From positions 33,047 to 97,046 of the forward strand of contig CAVIHU010000006.1 of assembly GCA_963642705.1 (NCBI GenBank): 64,000 nucleotides of DNA, in the 5' to 3' direction. Positions 1-8,327 of the stretch are shown here, one piece after another. The translations under genes were made by a program, and so were the position numbers. Each line of letters begins with the position of its first letter. Positions within the stretch are counted from its first letter, which is position 1. The DNA is from UBA11524 sp963642705 (GTDB taxonomy: Bacteria; Bacillota; Clostridia; Christensenellales; Aristaeellaceae). The notes beneath the pieces are model-generated. The model saw nothing but the letters and a program-made list of their open reading frames with translations. It made no database searches and had not been told where the DNA came from.

Positions 1-881
1 TCTTCGATGACCTGACCCCCTGCTATCCGCACACGCCCATCACCATGGAGTCAGAAGGCACCGGGAACAATCTCGACATGCGGCTCATCAGCCTGATTGC
101 ACCGATCGGCTTCGGTCAGCGTGCGCTGATTCAGTGTCCGCCTGCCGCCGACCGCGCTCGCCTGCTCACGTCCATCGATAACGCCGTCAGCATCTGCCAT
201 CCTGACGCGGAGGTTATGACGCTGCTGCTCGGCGGCACGCCCGAGGATGCAACCTGCTTCCGCGACCACGCGCATGGGCATGTCATCGCCTCGACGTTCG
301 ACATGACGCCTGAAAATCATCTACGCATCGTCGATTTGACGCTCGAGCGCGCCGAACGCCTTGTCGAAATGAAGAAGGATGTCGTCCTGCTTGTGGACAA
401 CCTGACGTATCTCTCCAAGATTTACACCACTGCCGCCGTTCAGCAGGGTCGCCAGTCCATCGGTATGGTGAATCCGGCCAGTCTGCAGAAGGCGAAGCGG
501 CTCTTCGGTGCGGCTCGCTGCACGCGCGAAGGCGGCACGCTGACCGTGATTGCCGTTATGAACACCGAAACCGGCAACCGCGTCGATGACTCCATCATTG
601 AGGACTTCAAGGGCACGGCAAATATGGAGCTCGTGCTTGATCAGGCGACTGCACGCGCCGGCATCTATCCGCCGATCAACCTGACGCTCTCCGGCACCAG
701 GCGCGCCGAGCTGATTGCCACTCAGGAGCACCTGAACGGCATCCAGCTCATCCACGACATGCTCGGCAGCCTTCGCAGCATTGATATGATTCCCCAGCTG
801 CAGTCTATGCTGGAAAAAACGACCAATAACAGCGAGCTTCTCCAGCGGATTAAGGACTGGGCATCTCTTATGAAGAAGTAA
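1..881 (+). CDS. rho: Rho-family protein, C-terminal part, degenerate ATP site
   Basis: The gene starts before the window; its frame is open from base 3. The protein aligns along its visible length with the RecA-like ATPase domain of transcription termination factor Rho: it has the linker FDDLTPCYP, the P-loop lead-in PIGFGQRALI, the strand VVLLVDN with the Walker B Asp, FGAAR, the GGTLTVIA strand, FKGTANMEL and SGTRRAEL with the arginine-finger Arg. The Walker A segment that is normally PPKAGKT reads PPAADRA (bases 138-158), so the catalytic Lys and Thr are lost. The segment normally DERPEE, which holds the catalytic Glu, reads GGTPED. The frame is intact to the stop, so this is not simple decay. 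rpmE follows, the usual Bacillota neighbour of rho. Family assignment is secure. Loss of ATPase activity is inferred; the protein could still bind RNA or another Rho. Confidence 0.9.
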   Translation, partial: FDDLTPCYPHTPITMESEGTGNNLDMRLISLIAPIGFGQRALIQCPPAADRARLLTSIDNAVSICHPDAEVMTLLLGGTPEDATCFRDHAHGHVIASTFDMTPENHLRIVDLTLERAERLVEMKKDVVLLVDNLTYLSKIYTTAAVQQGRQSIGMVNPASLQKAKRLFGAARCTREGGTLTVIAVMNTETGNRVDDSIIEDFKGTANMELVLDQATARAGIYPPINLTLSGTRRAELIATQEHLNGIQLIHDMLGSLRSIDMIPQLQSMLEKTTNNSELLQRIKDWASLMKK

Positions 882-916
882 TCGTCAGGAAAAGTTTTGG
901 GAAATTCAAAAAACAC

Positions 917-945
917 TTGCAATCCGGCAATAAGTATGATAAAAT
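917..945 (+). promoter_or_regulatory. Promoter of rpmE
   Basis: TTGCAA (917-922), a 17-bp spacer and TAAAAT (940-945) form a SigA-type promoter between the Rho-like gene and rpmE. L31 can therefore be transcribed independently of the gene upstream. Confidence 0.65.
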
Positions 946-1000
946 AATCATTGTGGCTGAATAAGCTGATCATTGCATGCGCGAAAGAGGTGAAATCGCA

Positions 1001-1201
1001 ATGAAGGAAAAGATCCATCCCAACTACGGCAAGTGCATCGTTCGCTGCGTGTGCGGTGAGACGTTTGAAACCGGCTCTACTAAGAAGGAACTGAGGGTAG
1101 ATATCTGCTCCAAGTGCCATCCCTTCTACACCGGCAAGCAGAAGCTGGTGGATACCGGCGGACGCGTCGATCGTTTCAAGAAGCGCTTCGGGCTCAACTG
1201 A
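1001..1201 (+). CDS. rpmE: 50S ribosomal protein L31, zinc-binding type
   Basis: This 66-residue protein is a component of the large ribosomal subunit. It begins MKEKIHPNYG, the standard L31 start, and keeps the four zinc ligands in VRCVCG and ICSKCHPF, which marks it as the C+ zinc-containing form. An in-frame ATG at 977 is less likely because GAAAGAGGTG lies just before 1001 at normal ribosome-binding distance. It has its own promoter upstream and a strong terminator downstream, so it forms a single-gene unit after the Rho-like gene. Confidence 0.96.
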   Translation: MKEKIHPNYGKCIVRCVCGETFETGSTKKELRVDICSKCHPFYTGKQKLVDTGGRVDRFKKRFGLN

Positions 1202-1232
1202 TTTATGGGCTCAGCTTCCCACGAGCTATGAC

Positions 1233-1273
1233 AAAAAAGCAGGACATCGTCAATTCGGTGTCCTGCTTTTTTT
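1233..1273 (+). terminator. Rho-independent terminator after rpmE
   Basis: A 14-bp perfect stem (AAAAAAGCAGGACA, 1233-1246, with its complement at 1259-1272) ends in a T run. The A-rich 5' arm makes it bidirectional, so it can also serve the convergent hydrolase gene. Confidence 0.88.
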
Positions 1274-1292
1274 GTGGTGTTGTTGCTGGCGA

Positions 1293-1952
1293 TCATTGTG
1301 CTTTGCTCAGGCTGAGCGGCTTGAGGACAACCAGCTTCGGCTGACATACCAAATCGCCGCCCGAAACGCGAAGCAGCGGCAGTTCCTCCGCCTTGTTCTG
1401 ATAAAGGCTCAAGAATTCGCTCACCGGCGCAATCGGCCAGGACGCATTCGCCGCCGTCCTGTAATGCATTGGCAGGATTACCCGCGCATGCAGCGATTCC
1501 GCGACTGCCTTCGCCGTTTGCGCGTCAATCGTGTAGTAGCCGCCGACAGGAATCATCAGCACATCGGCATGACCCAGCAGAAGTCGCTGCTCTGCCGTCA
1601 ACGGATGTCCAATGTCGCCCAGATGCAGCACGTTCACGCCTTCCGCGTTCAGCCGAAACATCAACGTTTTGCCGCGCAGACTCCCCTGCCGGTCATCGTG
1701 AAACGCCTCGATGGCATGCACAACCGCGCCGCCGCCTAGGTCAAACGCACCTGCACGGTCAATCACGCGTGGCTTACCGGGAATGGTATCGACGGCATTG
1801 TGGTCGTGATGCTGATGTGACACGAGCACGACATCCGCCGGATTCGCCGTCACCGGGTAGCCGCATGATGCGTCATACGGGTCGGTCACAATTCGCAGAC
1901 CGTTGCCCAGCTCAATCAGAAATTTCGCATGTCCGATGCACGAAATAATCAT
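1293..1952 (-). CDS. Metallo-beta-lactamase-fold hydrolase (UPF0173/YtkL-like)
   Basis: This 219-residue metal-dependent hydrolase is of the short UPF0173 type. It opens with a CIGHAKFLIE strand and has the metal motif SHQHHDHN, then an Asp in HLGDIGH and a late His in PMHYR, which is the expected metallo-beta-lactamase ligand order. Family members are cytoplasmic and their natural substrate is mostly unknown. I chose the ATG at 1952 over an upstream in-frame start because AGGAAAGGGGAGGA lies just before it and the family begins there. The start overlaps the stop of the preceding gene (ATGA), so translation is probably coupled. It is the last gene of a three-gene minus-strand unit and runs into the rpmE terminator. 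Confidence 0.85.
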   Translation of the reverse strand: MIISCIGHAKFLIELGNGLRIVTDPYDASCGYPVTANPADVVLVSHQHHDHNAVDTIPGKPRVIDRAGAFDLGGGAVVHAIEAFHDDRQGSLRGKTLMFRLNAEGVNVLHLGDIGHPLTAEQRLLLGHADVLMIPVGGYYTIDAQTAKAVAESLHARVILPMHYRTAANASWPIAPVSEFLSLYQNKAEELPLLRVSGGDLVCQPKLVVLKPLSLSKAQ

Positions 1953-2458
1953 ATTGCGTCCTCCCCTTTCCTTGCGGCCACGCATAAATACGGCAGCAAT
2001 GCGCCCGGCAGCGGCTGATGCATCCGCAGTATCGCGGCAAGCTCCTGATGCATCTGACGGCACAGACGCTGCATTGGCTGACAGCCTGCCTCGTCCGCCT
2101 TAACAAGTGCGCGGATAAACCGTGATGCGTCGCCCGATTCCGGATGACGGGTCAGCAGGCTGATGCAGCAGCACAGCTCGACGTCCGCATGATCCGATAT
2201 AGAAGCCACGGAAACCGTATCCGGCACTGGGAGTGCCTTGTCTAGCATCAGCCAGCCCTTGTCATTCCAGACGCGCCAGCCTTTTTCCTGTGCCATGCAG
2301 CAGAAGCGCCGTGTGCTCTCTTCATCTGCAATCAGCGGAAAATCCGTCGCCAGCAGCGCCAGCTCGTTCGATGCGCGGCGAAGCGCAGGTTTTCGGTTCT
2401 TCCCATTCCAAACTGCCGCCATCATATCCTGTGCCTCGCGGCGGAGCGTCGTCAGCAC
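1949..2458 (-). CDS. Hypothetical protein, cysteine-rich
   Basis: I do not recognise this 169-residue protein. It starts with GTG at 2458, inside the end of the DUF1934 gene (7-bp overlap), and ends in an ATGA overlap with the hydrolase gene, so it sits mid-operon and is probably translationally coupled on both sides. No signal peptide or membrane segment is evident. The middle is rich in Cys and Trp (RFCCMAQ, GWRVWNDKGW, LCCCISLL) and the C-terminal half looks helical. The Cys spacing does not match a zinc finger that I know. The tight packing is the main argument that it is a real gene. Confidence 0.7.
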   Translation of the reverse strand: MLTTLRREAQDMMAAVWNGKNRKPALRRASNELALLATDFPLIADEESTRRFCCMAQEKGWRVWNDKGWLMLDKALPVPDTVSVASISDHADVELCCCISLLTRHPESGDASRFIRALVKADEAGCQPMQRLCRQMHQELAAILRMHQPLPGALLPYLCVAARKGEDAI

Positions 2459-2919
2459 GGTTGCTTTCCGTCTGTTGCTGCGTAATCGATATGGATGGTG
2501 TGCATTGCGGCGCTATGTCCCTGCATATCAAGCTGATACTCCAGGTGCACCGTGCCGCGATCCATGCCCGCCTTGCAGCGCACCTGCGTGGGAAACACTG
2601 CCATCGCCATGTCCCCGAAAGGCGTATGATATTCGCCCTCGAAGCGCTGATCCTTGACGAACACCATCGTTGTGCCGTACTCGCCCGGGCGGCTCATCGT
2701 CACGCGATTGTCAGAGAGCGACAGAATCACGTCATTTGTCACCATGTCACTGTTATCCTCATTCGGGATGGATTCCTGATAACGAATCAGATAGCCGCTC
2801 GGCGTTTTCTTCAGCTCGCCGCGGCAGAAAAGCTGCATCGGCAGCTCCGGCTCGCCTTCCTCTTCCCGAATCGTACTGACCAGATTCAGCAGAACCGGTC
2901 GTTTATCCTGTTCCTTCAT
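2452..2919 (-). CDS. DUF1934 family protein (YwiB-like beta-barrel)
   Basis: This 155-residue protein resembles the DUF1934/YwiB family of small calycin-like beta-barrels: the start PVLLNLVSTIREEEGEPE, a run of short strands (GYLIRYQES, VILSLSDNRVTMSRPGEYGTTMVF) and the family-typical tail HLEYQLDMQG. The biochemical role of the family is unknown. The chosen start (ATG 2919) follows AAAGGAGA; an upstream extension would run into the promoter region. It heads the three-gene minus-strand unit and is divergent from ispE, with overlapping promoters between them. Confidence 0.75.
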   Translation of the reverse strand: MKEQDKRPVLLNLVSTIREEEGEPELPMQLFCRGELKKTPSGYLIRYQESIPNEDNSDMVTNDVILSLSDNRVTMSRPGEYGTTMVFVKDQRFEGEYHTPFGDMAMAVFPTQVRCKAGMDRGTVHLEYQLDMQGHSAAMHTIHIDYAATDGKQPC

Positions 2920-2983
2920 TTGTCTCCTTTGCGGCGGATGCATCCGCCATGCCATAGGTTTGCCCTTGTTTTCAGGCAAGGAT

Positions 2984-3012
2984 AGTATAACACATTTTTT
3001 TGTCTTGCACAA
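2984..3012 (-). promoter_or_regulatory. Promoter of the DUF1934 unit
   Basis: On the minus strand TTGTGC (3007-3012), a 17-bp spacer and TATACT (2984-2989) precede the DUF1934 gene. The -35 box overlaps the -35 box of the oppositely directed ispE promoter. Confidence 0.65.
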
Positions 3013-3033
3013 TCATTCTCTTTGGCGTATGAT
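3005..3033 (+). promoter_or_regulatory. Promoter of ispE
   Basis: TTGCAC (3005-3010), a 17-bp spacer and TATGAT (3028-3033). It shares bases 3007-3010 with the divergent promoter of the DUF1934 unit. Confidence 0.7.
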
Positions 3034-3063
3034 AAAGGCAGCAATTTCTTGGAGGCGATGCTC

Positions 3064-3945
3064 ATGGCGACGCTGCACCTGCTTGCGCGCGCGAAAATCA
3101 ACTGGACGCTCAACATCACCGGTCAGCGCGAGGATGGCTATCACCTGATGGACATGCTGATGCAGTGCGTCACGCTCAGCGATGAAATCACCCTGACTTT
3201 GACGAATAACGCTTCTATCCTGCTGACGACCGGCGGATCGCCGCTGTTGCCTGCGGATGAGCATCATCTGGCTTATCGCGCAGCTCGAGCGCTGCAAGAG
3301 GCGACCGGATGCACGCTCGGCGCACGTATTCACGTCGAAAAGCATATTCCTGTCGGCGCAGGCATGGGGGGCGGCAGCAGCGATGCGGCGGCGGTGCTTG
3401 TCGGGCTGAATCGGCTATGGCAGACGAATCTATCTACCGCTACACTCGAGAAGATCGGACTGACGCTCGGTGCAGACGTTCCCTTTTGCATCCGCGGCGG
3501 ACTGACGCGCACGGCAGGCATCGGCGAGCAGTTGATGTCGCTCCCCTACCGCCGGACATTTCCGCTTGTCGTGATTCAGCCGTGCGAAGGGCTTTCCACA
3601 CGCGATGTTTTCGCCGCCTATCACGCCAGCGCTGTCTCCTGCCGTCCTGACAACGATACCGCGCAGGCTGCATTGTCATCGGGTGACCTGCCTGCGCTCT
3701 GCCATGCGCTCGGTAATGTTCTCCAGCCTGTCAGCGAGCGGATGCGCCCTGCCATTGCCCATGCGATTGATGAGCTCCGGCAGTCCGGCGCAGCTGCGGC
3801 GCTGATGACCGGCAGCGGCTCGGCAGTTTTCGGCGTGTTCAGCACAGATGGGCAGGCCGATCAGGCATATGATGCGCTGCGTTGCCGATATGATCGCATT
3901 TTCCGCTGCAACACCTGCAGTGAAAGCGTAGTCGAACAAAAATAG
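3064..3945 (+). CDS. ispE: 4-diphosphocytidyl-2-C-methyl-D-erythritol kinase
   Basis: IspE is the GHMP kinase that phosphorylates CDP-methylerythritol with ATP in the MEP isoprenoid pathway. The 293-residue protein has the N-terminal ARAKINWTLNITGQREDGYH signature, the glycine-rich ATP loop PVGAGMGGGSSDAAA, GADVPFCIRGG and the C-terminal GHMP segment MTGSGSAVFG. The start ATG at 3064 lies 8 bases after GGAGG (3051-3055); the ATG at 3058 is too close to it. It stands alone between a divergent unit and a convergent gene. Confidence 0.95.
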   Translation: MATLHLLARAKINWTLNITGQREDGYHLMDMLMQCVTLSDEITLTLTNNASILLTTGGSPLLPADEHHLAYRAARALQEATGCTLGARIHVEKHIPVGAGMGGGSSDAAAVLVGLNRLWQTNLSTATLEKIGLTLGADVPFCIRGGLTRTAGIGEQLMSLPYRRTFPLVVIQPCEGLSTRDVFAAYHASAVSCRPDNDTAQAALSSGDLPALCHALGNVLQPVSERMRPAIAHAIDELRQSGAAAALMTGSGSAVFGVFSTDGQADQAYDALRCRYDRIFRCNTCSESVVEQK

Positions 3946-3946
3946 C

Positions 3947-3989
3947 GCACGGAGCCTGCACGTCATGTTGCTTTCGTCTGCTTCCGTGC
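3947..3989. terminator. Possible bidirectional terminator, ispE / nucleotidyltransferase gene
   Basis: GCACGGA (3947-3953) pairs with TCCGTGC (3983-3989) across a long loop between two convergent genes. Minus-strand transcripts reach a short T run just after it (ATTTTTG), so it fits that direction better. Confidence 0.45.
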
Positions 3990-3998
3990 TTTCCCTGT

Positions 3999-5198
3999 TC
4001 ATTGAAACAATTTCAGCTGCCAGATCATCTGCTCCCGCTCGCGCGAGGTCTGAATAACCTGCCTCACATTGACCTTGCGCCGCTTGCCGAGAAGCATGCG
4101 CACAACATACCGCGCCGGATAAAATGCACCGAAGAGAGCAACCCACACGAAGTTCTTCGCCCACGGGTGTTCATAGCGGAGACGGTTGCGAACAAATTGG
4201 ATGTAACTTCGGATCACAGAGGTTTTTCGGCGATCCTCAGCATTATAGCCATCCGTCAGCACTCTGCTGAGGGGGCGGGCATTGTACTGCGCACGAAAGT
4301 TTCCGCCGTCAAGGATGTCGCTGAACAGCGTGTCCGCAGCCGTTTCATCGGCATCCGTTGCCCAATCAATCACCGGCAAACCGAGGTATTTCACGCAGAG
4401 CCTTGTCATGGTTTTTGCGAACACGAGCAAGCCGCAACGATCAAGCAGCTGCAATTGTTCCTCGCCTATTTCGTTGCGCATCGCATTCACCGCGACCGCC
4501 CAGTCGCAGAGCTGACGCAGCCCGATGCCGGAATCAGAAATATGCTCCGCCATATGCAGCAGCAGCGAAATCAGCTGGTCGATATCCGGCAGAACAGGAA
4601 ACTTCACGCCGTTCAGCGTCGCCTGCACCGCACGCTCCGGCGCACTGCGCATGTATTCCCTCGTGAAATCTCCCTTCTCGTTGTCCGGATAGCACGCAAT
4701 TTTCCGGTGCACCTCCACCGATAAATCACCCTTGTCATAGCACACATGCTTCTCCTGATCGTGTGACCATGAAAACCCATCCGCAAGCATCAATCTTCCG
4801 ACTTCATCGATGTTTTCCTCGTCAACAAGGATATCGATATCGCCGGGTGCACGCAGCTCCGGATGCGGATACATTCTCGCAATGCTCATGCCCTTCAATA
4901 TGACGCATGGAATATTGTTCTCTGTTAGCAAATCAATCAGTTTTCGTTGACGTTCAAGCATCACTTCGAGTGACTGCGATGTGGACATTGCCGCATTACA
5001 TGCTCTGCCGAGCGCATCATCCGGCACGCCCCGCAGCTGCATCATTATCGGGAACAGGAGCGCCGTCACCACGTGCCGATCCGCTTCCGTGAGCGTGAAC
5101 GACCAGTCTGCCTCATTTATCTCTTTTTCCCGCCCAAACAGCTCCCTTTGCAGCAACGACAGCAGCGTGCCGTATGCTTTCACGTCAATCTTGCTCAT
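3999..5198 (-). CDS. Nucleotidyltransferase-like protein (NTP_transf_5 type)
   Basis: This 399-residue protein carries the nucleotidyltransferase core: CVILKGMSIARMYP followed by PGDIDILV, with the paired acidic residues of the metal site, then SVEVHRK. Proteins of this type are often found in capsule and polysaccharide clusters, sometimes near sulfotransferases or peptide-processing genes; their transferred group is generally unknown. A hydrophobic, basic C-terminal region (FVWVALFGAFYPARYVVRML) could touch the membrane. The start at 5198 follows GGAGG. It is the last same-strand gene after the flippase, but a 258-bp gap with no clear promoter separates them, so operon membership is uncertain. 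Confidence 0.75.
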   Translation of the reverse strand: MSKIDVKAYGTLLSLLQRELFGREKEINEADWSFTLTEADRHVVTALLFPIMMQLRGVPDDALGRACNAAMSTSQSLEVMLERQRKLIDLLTENNIPCVILKGMSIARMYPHPELRAPGDIDILVDEENIDEVGRLMLADGFSWSHDQEKHVCYDKGDLSVEVHRKIACYPDNEKGDFTREYMRSAPERAVQATLNGVKFPVLPDIDQLISLLLHMAEHISDSGIGLRQLCDWAVAVNAMRNEIGEEQLQLLDRCGLLVFAKTMTRLCVKYLGLPVIDWATDADETAADTLFSDILDGGNFRAQYNARPLSRVLTDGYNAEDRRKTSVIRSYIQFVRNRLRYEHPWAKNFVWVALFGAFYPARYVVRMLLGKRRKVNVRQVIQTSREREQMIWQLKLFQ

Positions 5199-5456
5199 GC
5201 AACGCCTCCATTTTTCACTTCGACAATACCATCCATGATTCGACATCGAAATCAAGCCAACTGATTTGTTTTTTACCTTGCTGATTGCTTCATTGAAGCA
5301 TTGATAGCCCCAAATGGACAACCGGTTTTGAGGATACCGATCAAAAACATCACCGGGAGAAACCGGATCTTAAGGCATCACTGCACAATTCGGACGTCGC
5401 TGCTGAATGTGCCTTTTGCGCCATCTGCGGCAAAAATTACCATTCATCGTACCATC

Positions 5457-6989
5457 TCATTTGTGCAGTATTGCCTTCGCTGTTTTTTTGATTTGCGCCC
5501 ATTCCGAACGATCGAACACAACCAGCGCGTGAAGAAATGCGCCGATAGCGGTGCAAAGCAGCGCAACCGCAATCAATCCTGTCCATGAGGACGGGTAATG
5601 CATCCTGCCGATGAGCGAGAAAACAGCGACAAGCAGGATGCTGCTGAGCGTGTGCCTTACGAGCGTCGGATAAAAGGCTGTTTTCCTAATCTGAAGGCAG
5701 TACGATACGTACAGCGGATTGAAAACGAAATTTACCAGCCACGATAGGACAGTGGTGGTCAGCACGACCGCGTAAATGTCCATGCCGCAATACCGGATGA
5801 GCACATACATGCCTCCGACATTCAGCAAGCCGGAAAGAATCGTGATGAAGCAGGGAATTTTGACCTTGACCGTCAGATTATAGCCGTAATAGAGCGGAGA
5901 GACCGCGCCCTCAATGACGCAGCCGATGATGGTGACAATGGTAATGCCCTGCAGCAGACTGATATCCTGATTAGGTATCCACAGCTGATAATATGCTGTA
6001 CCGAACACGGCTAGCCCGGCAAAAGCAATGTTGGACACCATGCCGTTCAGTTTGATTCCCAACTTGAAGGACGAAATCAACGCCTCTTTGTCGCCGCTGG
6101 CGTAATATTTGAGCTGCATCGGCTGAAACGCGGTCGAAACAAGCTGGAAGAGCGTCGAGAAGATGGTCGAGAACGTCTTGACGATTGCCAGTTGACCGGC
6201 AGCCAAAGGTGACAGAAGCATGTTCGTAATCAGCAAATCAAGCCCCGTATTCAGCGTGTTGCCAAGACTGTTCATTGAGCTCCAGATACCAGCGCTCAGC
6301 AGCTGCTTCACTGCCCCGAAGGAAAAGCAGCCTTTCTGCAGCCTGAGCTCCGGCGTATAACGGTATGTCAGTCCGATGTTCATCAGGAGGATGACGGCGG
6401 AGGAGACGATCAGCCCGATGCCCACATAGTAAACATGCGGCGTGAGCATGGAGAAGGCAATCAACAGGAATGCTGCCTCCGCAAGATAGGAAATTGCACG
6501 TGCAAGGCTGCTTATTTCAAGGCGGTTTCGAATGGTCGTTGCCGTCTGAAAGACTGTGCTGCAGGAGAGAATCAGGAAATTCAGCACGTCCAGCAGGAAA
6601 AGCTTCTTGACATCCCAAAGCAGATGGGTCGGAATCGTCAGGAATGCATCAAGCCTTGCGATGATGACGCCTGCCAGAATGAAGATCACAACCGCCAGAA
6701 GAAGATCAGCGGCAAAGACTGAATTGAAGTAGATATTCGCCTGCTTCATGTTGCCCTGATGATATTCAATCGAAATGTACCGGGCGGAAAAGGAATTGAG
6801 CGCGATGGTGAAAATCAGCGCATAATCGGCGAATGTCTTTGCCAGCGAAACGAAGCCGTATGCCTCCGTGCCGATGGTTTCGGTAATCATCGGCGTCAGC
6901 ACCAGCGAAATCAGATAGTTCAGTGCGACAGCAAAGAACGAGAAGATCACCGAAATAATCAATTGCCTGCCTGTGCTTCTTGATGCCAT
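5457..6989 (-). CDS. Polysaccharide flippase, Wzx/MATE-like
   Basis: This 510-residue integral membrane protein has about 12-14 hydrophobic segments and the MOP-superfamily pattern. It starts with a polysaccharide-biosynthesis motif (LIISVIFSFFAVALNYLISL, then TPMITETIGTEAYGFVSLA). Such proteins flip lipid-linked repeat units across the cytoplasmic membrane. The ATG at 6989 follows GGAAAGGAAAG. Its first 31 bases overlap the end of the O-antigen ligase-like gene in another frame, which suggests co-translation. The flippase, ligase/polymerase and three glycosyltransferases form a surface-glycan operon. Confidence 0.88.
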   Translation of the reverse strand: MASRSTGRQLIISVIFSFFAVALNYLISLVLTPMITETIGTEAYGFVSLAKTFADYALIFTIALNSFSARYISIEYHQGNMKQANIYFNSVFAADLLLAVVIFILAGVIIARLDAFLTIPTHLLWDVKKLFLLDVLNFLILSCSTVFQTATTIRNRLEISSLARAISYLAEAAFLLIAFSMLTPHVYYVGIGLIVSSAVILLMNIGLTYRYTPELRLQKGCFSFGAVKQLLSAGIWSSMNSLGNTLNTGLDLLITNMLLSPLAAGQLAIVKTFSTIFSTLFQLVSTAFQPMQLKYYASGDKEALISSFKLGIKLNGMVSNIAFAGLAVFGTAYYQLWIPNQDISLLQGITIVTIIGCVIEGAVSPLYYGYNLTVKVKIPCFITILSGLLNVGGMYVLIRYCGMDIYAVVLTTTVLSWLVNFVFNPLYVSYCLQIRKTAFYPTLVRHTLSSILLVAVFSLIGRMHYPSSWTGLIAVALLCTAIGAFLHALVVFDRSEWAQIKKTAKAILHK

Positions 6990-8302
6990 GAGCTTTCCTT
7001 TCCTGATTTGCAAGGTATTTTTCCGTCAGGCATGGGCTTCCCGTTAGGTACAGGCTTCCCGGTAGGCACGGGCTTCCCGGTAGGCACGGGCTTCCCGTCG
7101 GATTCGGGCCTCCCGTCGGAAAAGACAGCGCTCAGCACAGCGAGGTCGTAGAAGAACATGGATACTGCCTGACCAAAATAGTTTTCCATCATACTCATGA
7201 TGAAGAAGAGCAGCTGCACGTAAAACGAAAAATCAAGAGCAAGGCTTGAGCAGCTCCTTTTCTTTTTGAACGTCCGTATGAAAATCCAGAGGATGGGTGC
7301 AAACCAGATGACCGTACCGATTATGCCGCGCTCGACAAGCACCGTCAAATACGCGTTATCAACCAGGGAACCGTCGCCTGCCTCAATCGCCTGACCGACG
7401 CCGTAGCCGAAAAACGGATGACTCCAGAAGTTGTCCAGCGCAGTGCGCCAAATCTCCTGCCGACCGTTGAGCAGATTGCCCGAAAGCCGGGAAAATTTAT
7501 CCAGCAGACCCTGCATACCCGGGATCCTTTCAATGCCGAAGGACAGCAGAAACACGATGCCTGCAATCAACAGCAGCACGCGTGACAGCTTGCTGCGGCT
7601 CGTATCAAAGTATACGACCATGAGAATCAGGAACAGCGCAAGTATGGAGCCGCGGCGCGTCGTGAACAGCACACCGGTGATGAAGAGCGCAATCAGCACA
7701 ATACTGATGAGCCGCTGTCGCTTCCGCTTTGCATATCGGGCGAGAACAGCAGCGGTGATGGCTCCAATGGTCATGTACATCGCCGTCATGCTGGTCTGCA
7801 CCGTAAAGCCGTAGTAGGATGCATTGTAGGTCATCTGGAGGATGATGTCGCTGTGCGCATAGGACGGCAGCAGGGGCAGGATCACCGCTTTGTATACATC
7901 GGGCAGCAGCACCTGCAGGTATATGCACAGCAGATGGACGATGCAGAATGCCAGCGTGAATTTAAGCAGCCGCTCAGTGGATACATGACGCGCCATCATG
8001 GCAGCAACGCCGAGGTAAATGAAGAAGTAGAGCGCACCGATGACCGAATCCCATGCATCCGCGGCAAAAAAACACAACGGAAGACCAGCAAGCAGGCTCA
8101 GGAACAGAACCGCCTCCGTTTTCTTGACCGGTTGCTTCTTCCAGAGAAGGCTGACTGCAGCAATGCAGAGCATGACGGGCCAGAAAATCTGCGGATTCAA
8201 TCGCAGCACAAAGGAGGATGCGAAGAAAAAATGCCATAGAATGATGAAAGCCGCCAGTTCAAACAGCCTCGATGATTTGAAAATGCTGCATGAAGATGTC
8301 AT
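6959..8302 (-). CDS. O-antigen ligase / polymerase-like membrane protein
   Basis: This 447-residue multi-spanning protein has about ten hydrophobic helices and a Wzy_C/WaaL-type loop: GRQEIWRTALDNFWSHPFFG, GYGVGQ and DNAYLTVLVERGIIG, where the family's conserved Arg and His occur. It probably polymerises or ligates the glycan made by the neighbouring enzymes, outside the membrane. The start at 8302 follows GGAAAGGAGG. The C-terminal tail after the last helix is unusual: it holds repeats of the type GKPVPT encoded by 18-bp tandem DNA units, then a charged end that overlaps the flippase start. The family normally ends soon after the last helix, so the tail may vary in length between strains. 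Confidence 0.85.
   Translation of the reverse strand: MTSSCSIFKSSRLFELAAFIILWHFFFASSFVLRLNPQIFWPVMLCIAAVSLLWKKQPVKKTEAVLFLSLLAGLPLCFFAADAWDSVIGALYFFIYLGVAAMMARHVSTERLLKFTLAFCIVHLLCIYLQVLLPDVYKAVILPLLPSYAHSDIILQMTYNASYYGFTVQTSMTAMYMTIGAITAAVLARYAKRKRQRLISIVLIALFITGVLFTTRRGSILALFLILMVVYFDTSRSKLSRVLLLIAGIVFLLSFGIERIPGMQGLLDKFSRLSGNLLNGRQEIWRTALDNFWSHPFFGYGVGQAIEAGDGSLVDNAYLTVLVERGIIGTVIWFAPILWIFIRTFKKKRSCSSLALDFSFYVQLLFFIMSMMENYFGQAVSMFFYDLAVLSAVFSDGRPESDGKPVPTGKPVPTGKPVPNGKPMPDGKIPCKSGKESSWHQEAQAGN
7031..7120. repeat. 18-bp tandem repeat, five units, inside the ligase gene
   Basis: Five adjacent 18-bp units (7031-7048, 7049-7066, 7067-7084, 7085-7102, 7103-7120) share the core GGCTTCCCG. The unit length is a multiple of three, so unit gain or loss keeps the reading frame and changes only the number of GKPxPx peptide repeats at the protein's C-terminus. 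Confidence 0.92.
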
Positions 8303-8327
8303 CCGCTGTCCTCCTTTCCTGCGACTC

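Noticed and set aside
5301..5588. Plus-strand frame between the nucleotidyltransferase and flippase genes
   Set aside because: Half lies antisense to the flippase end and no ribosome-binding site precedes it.
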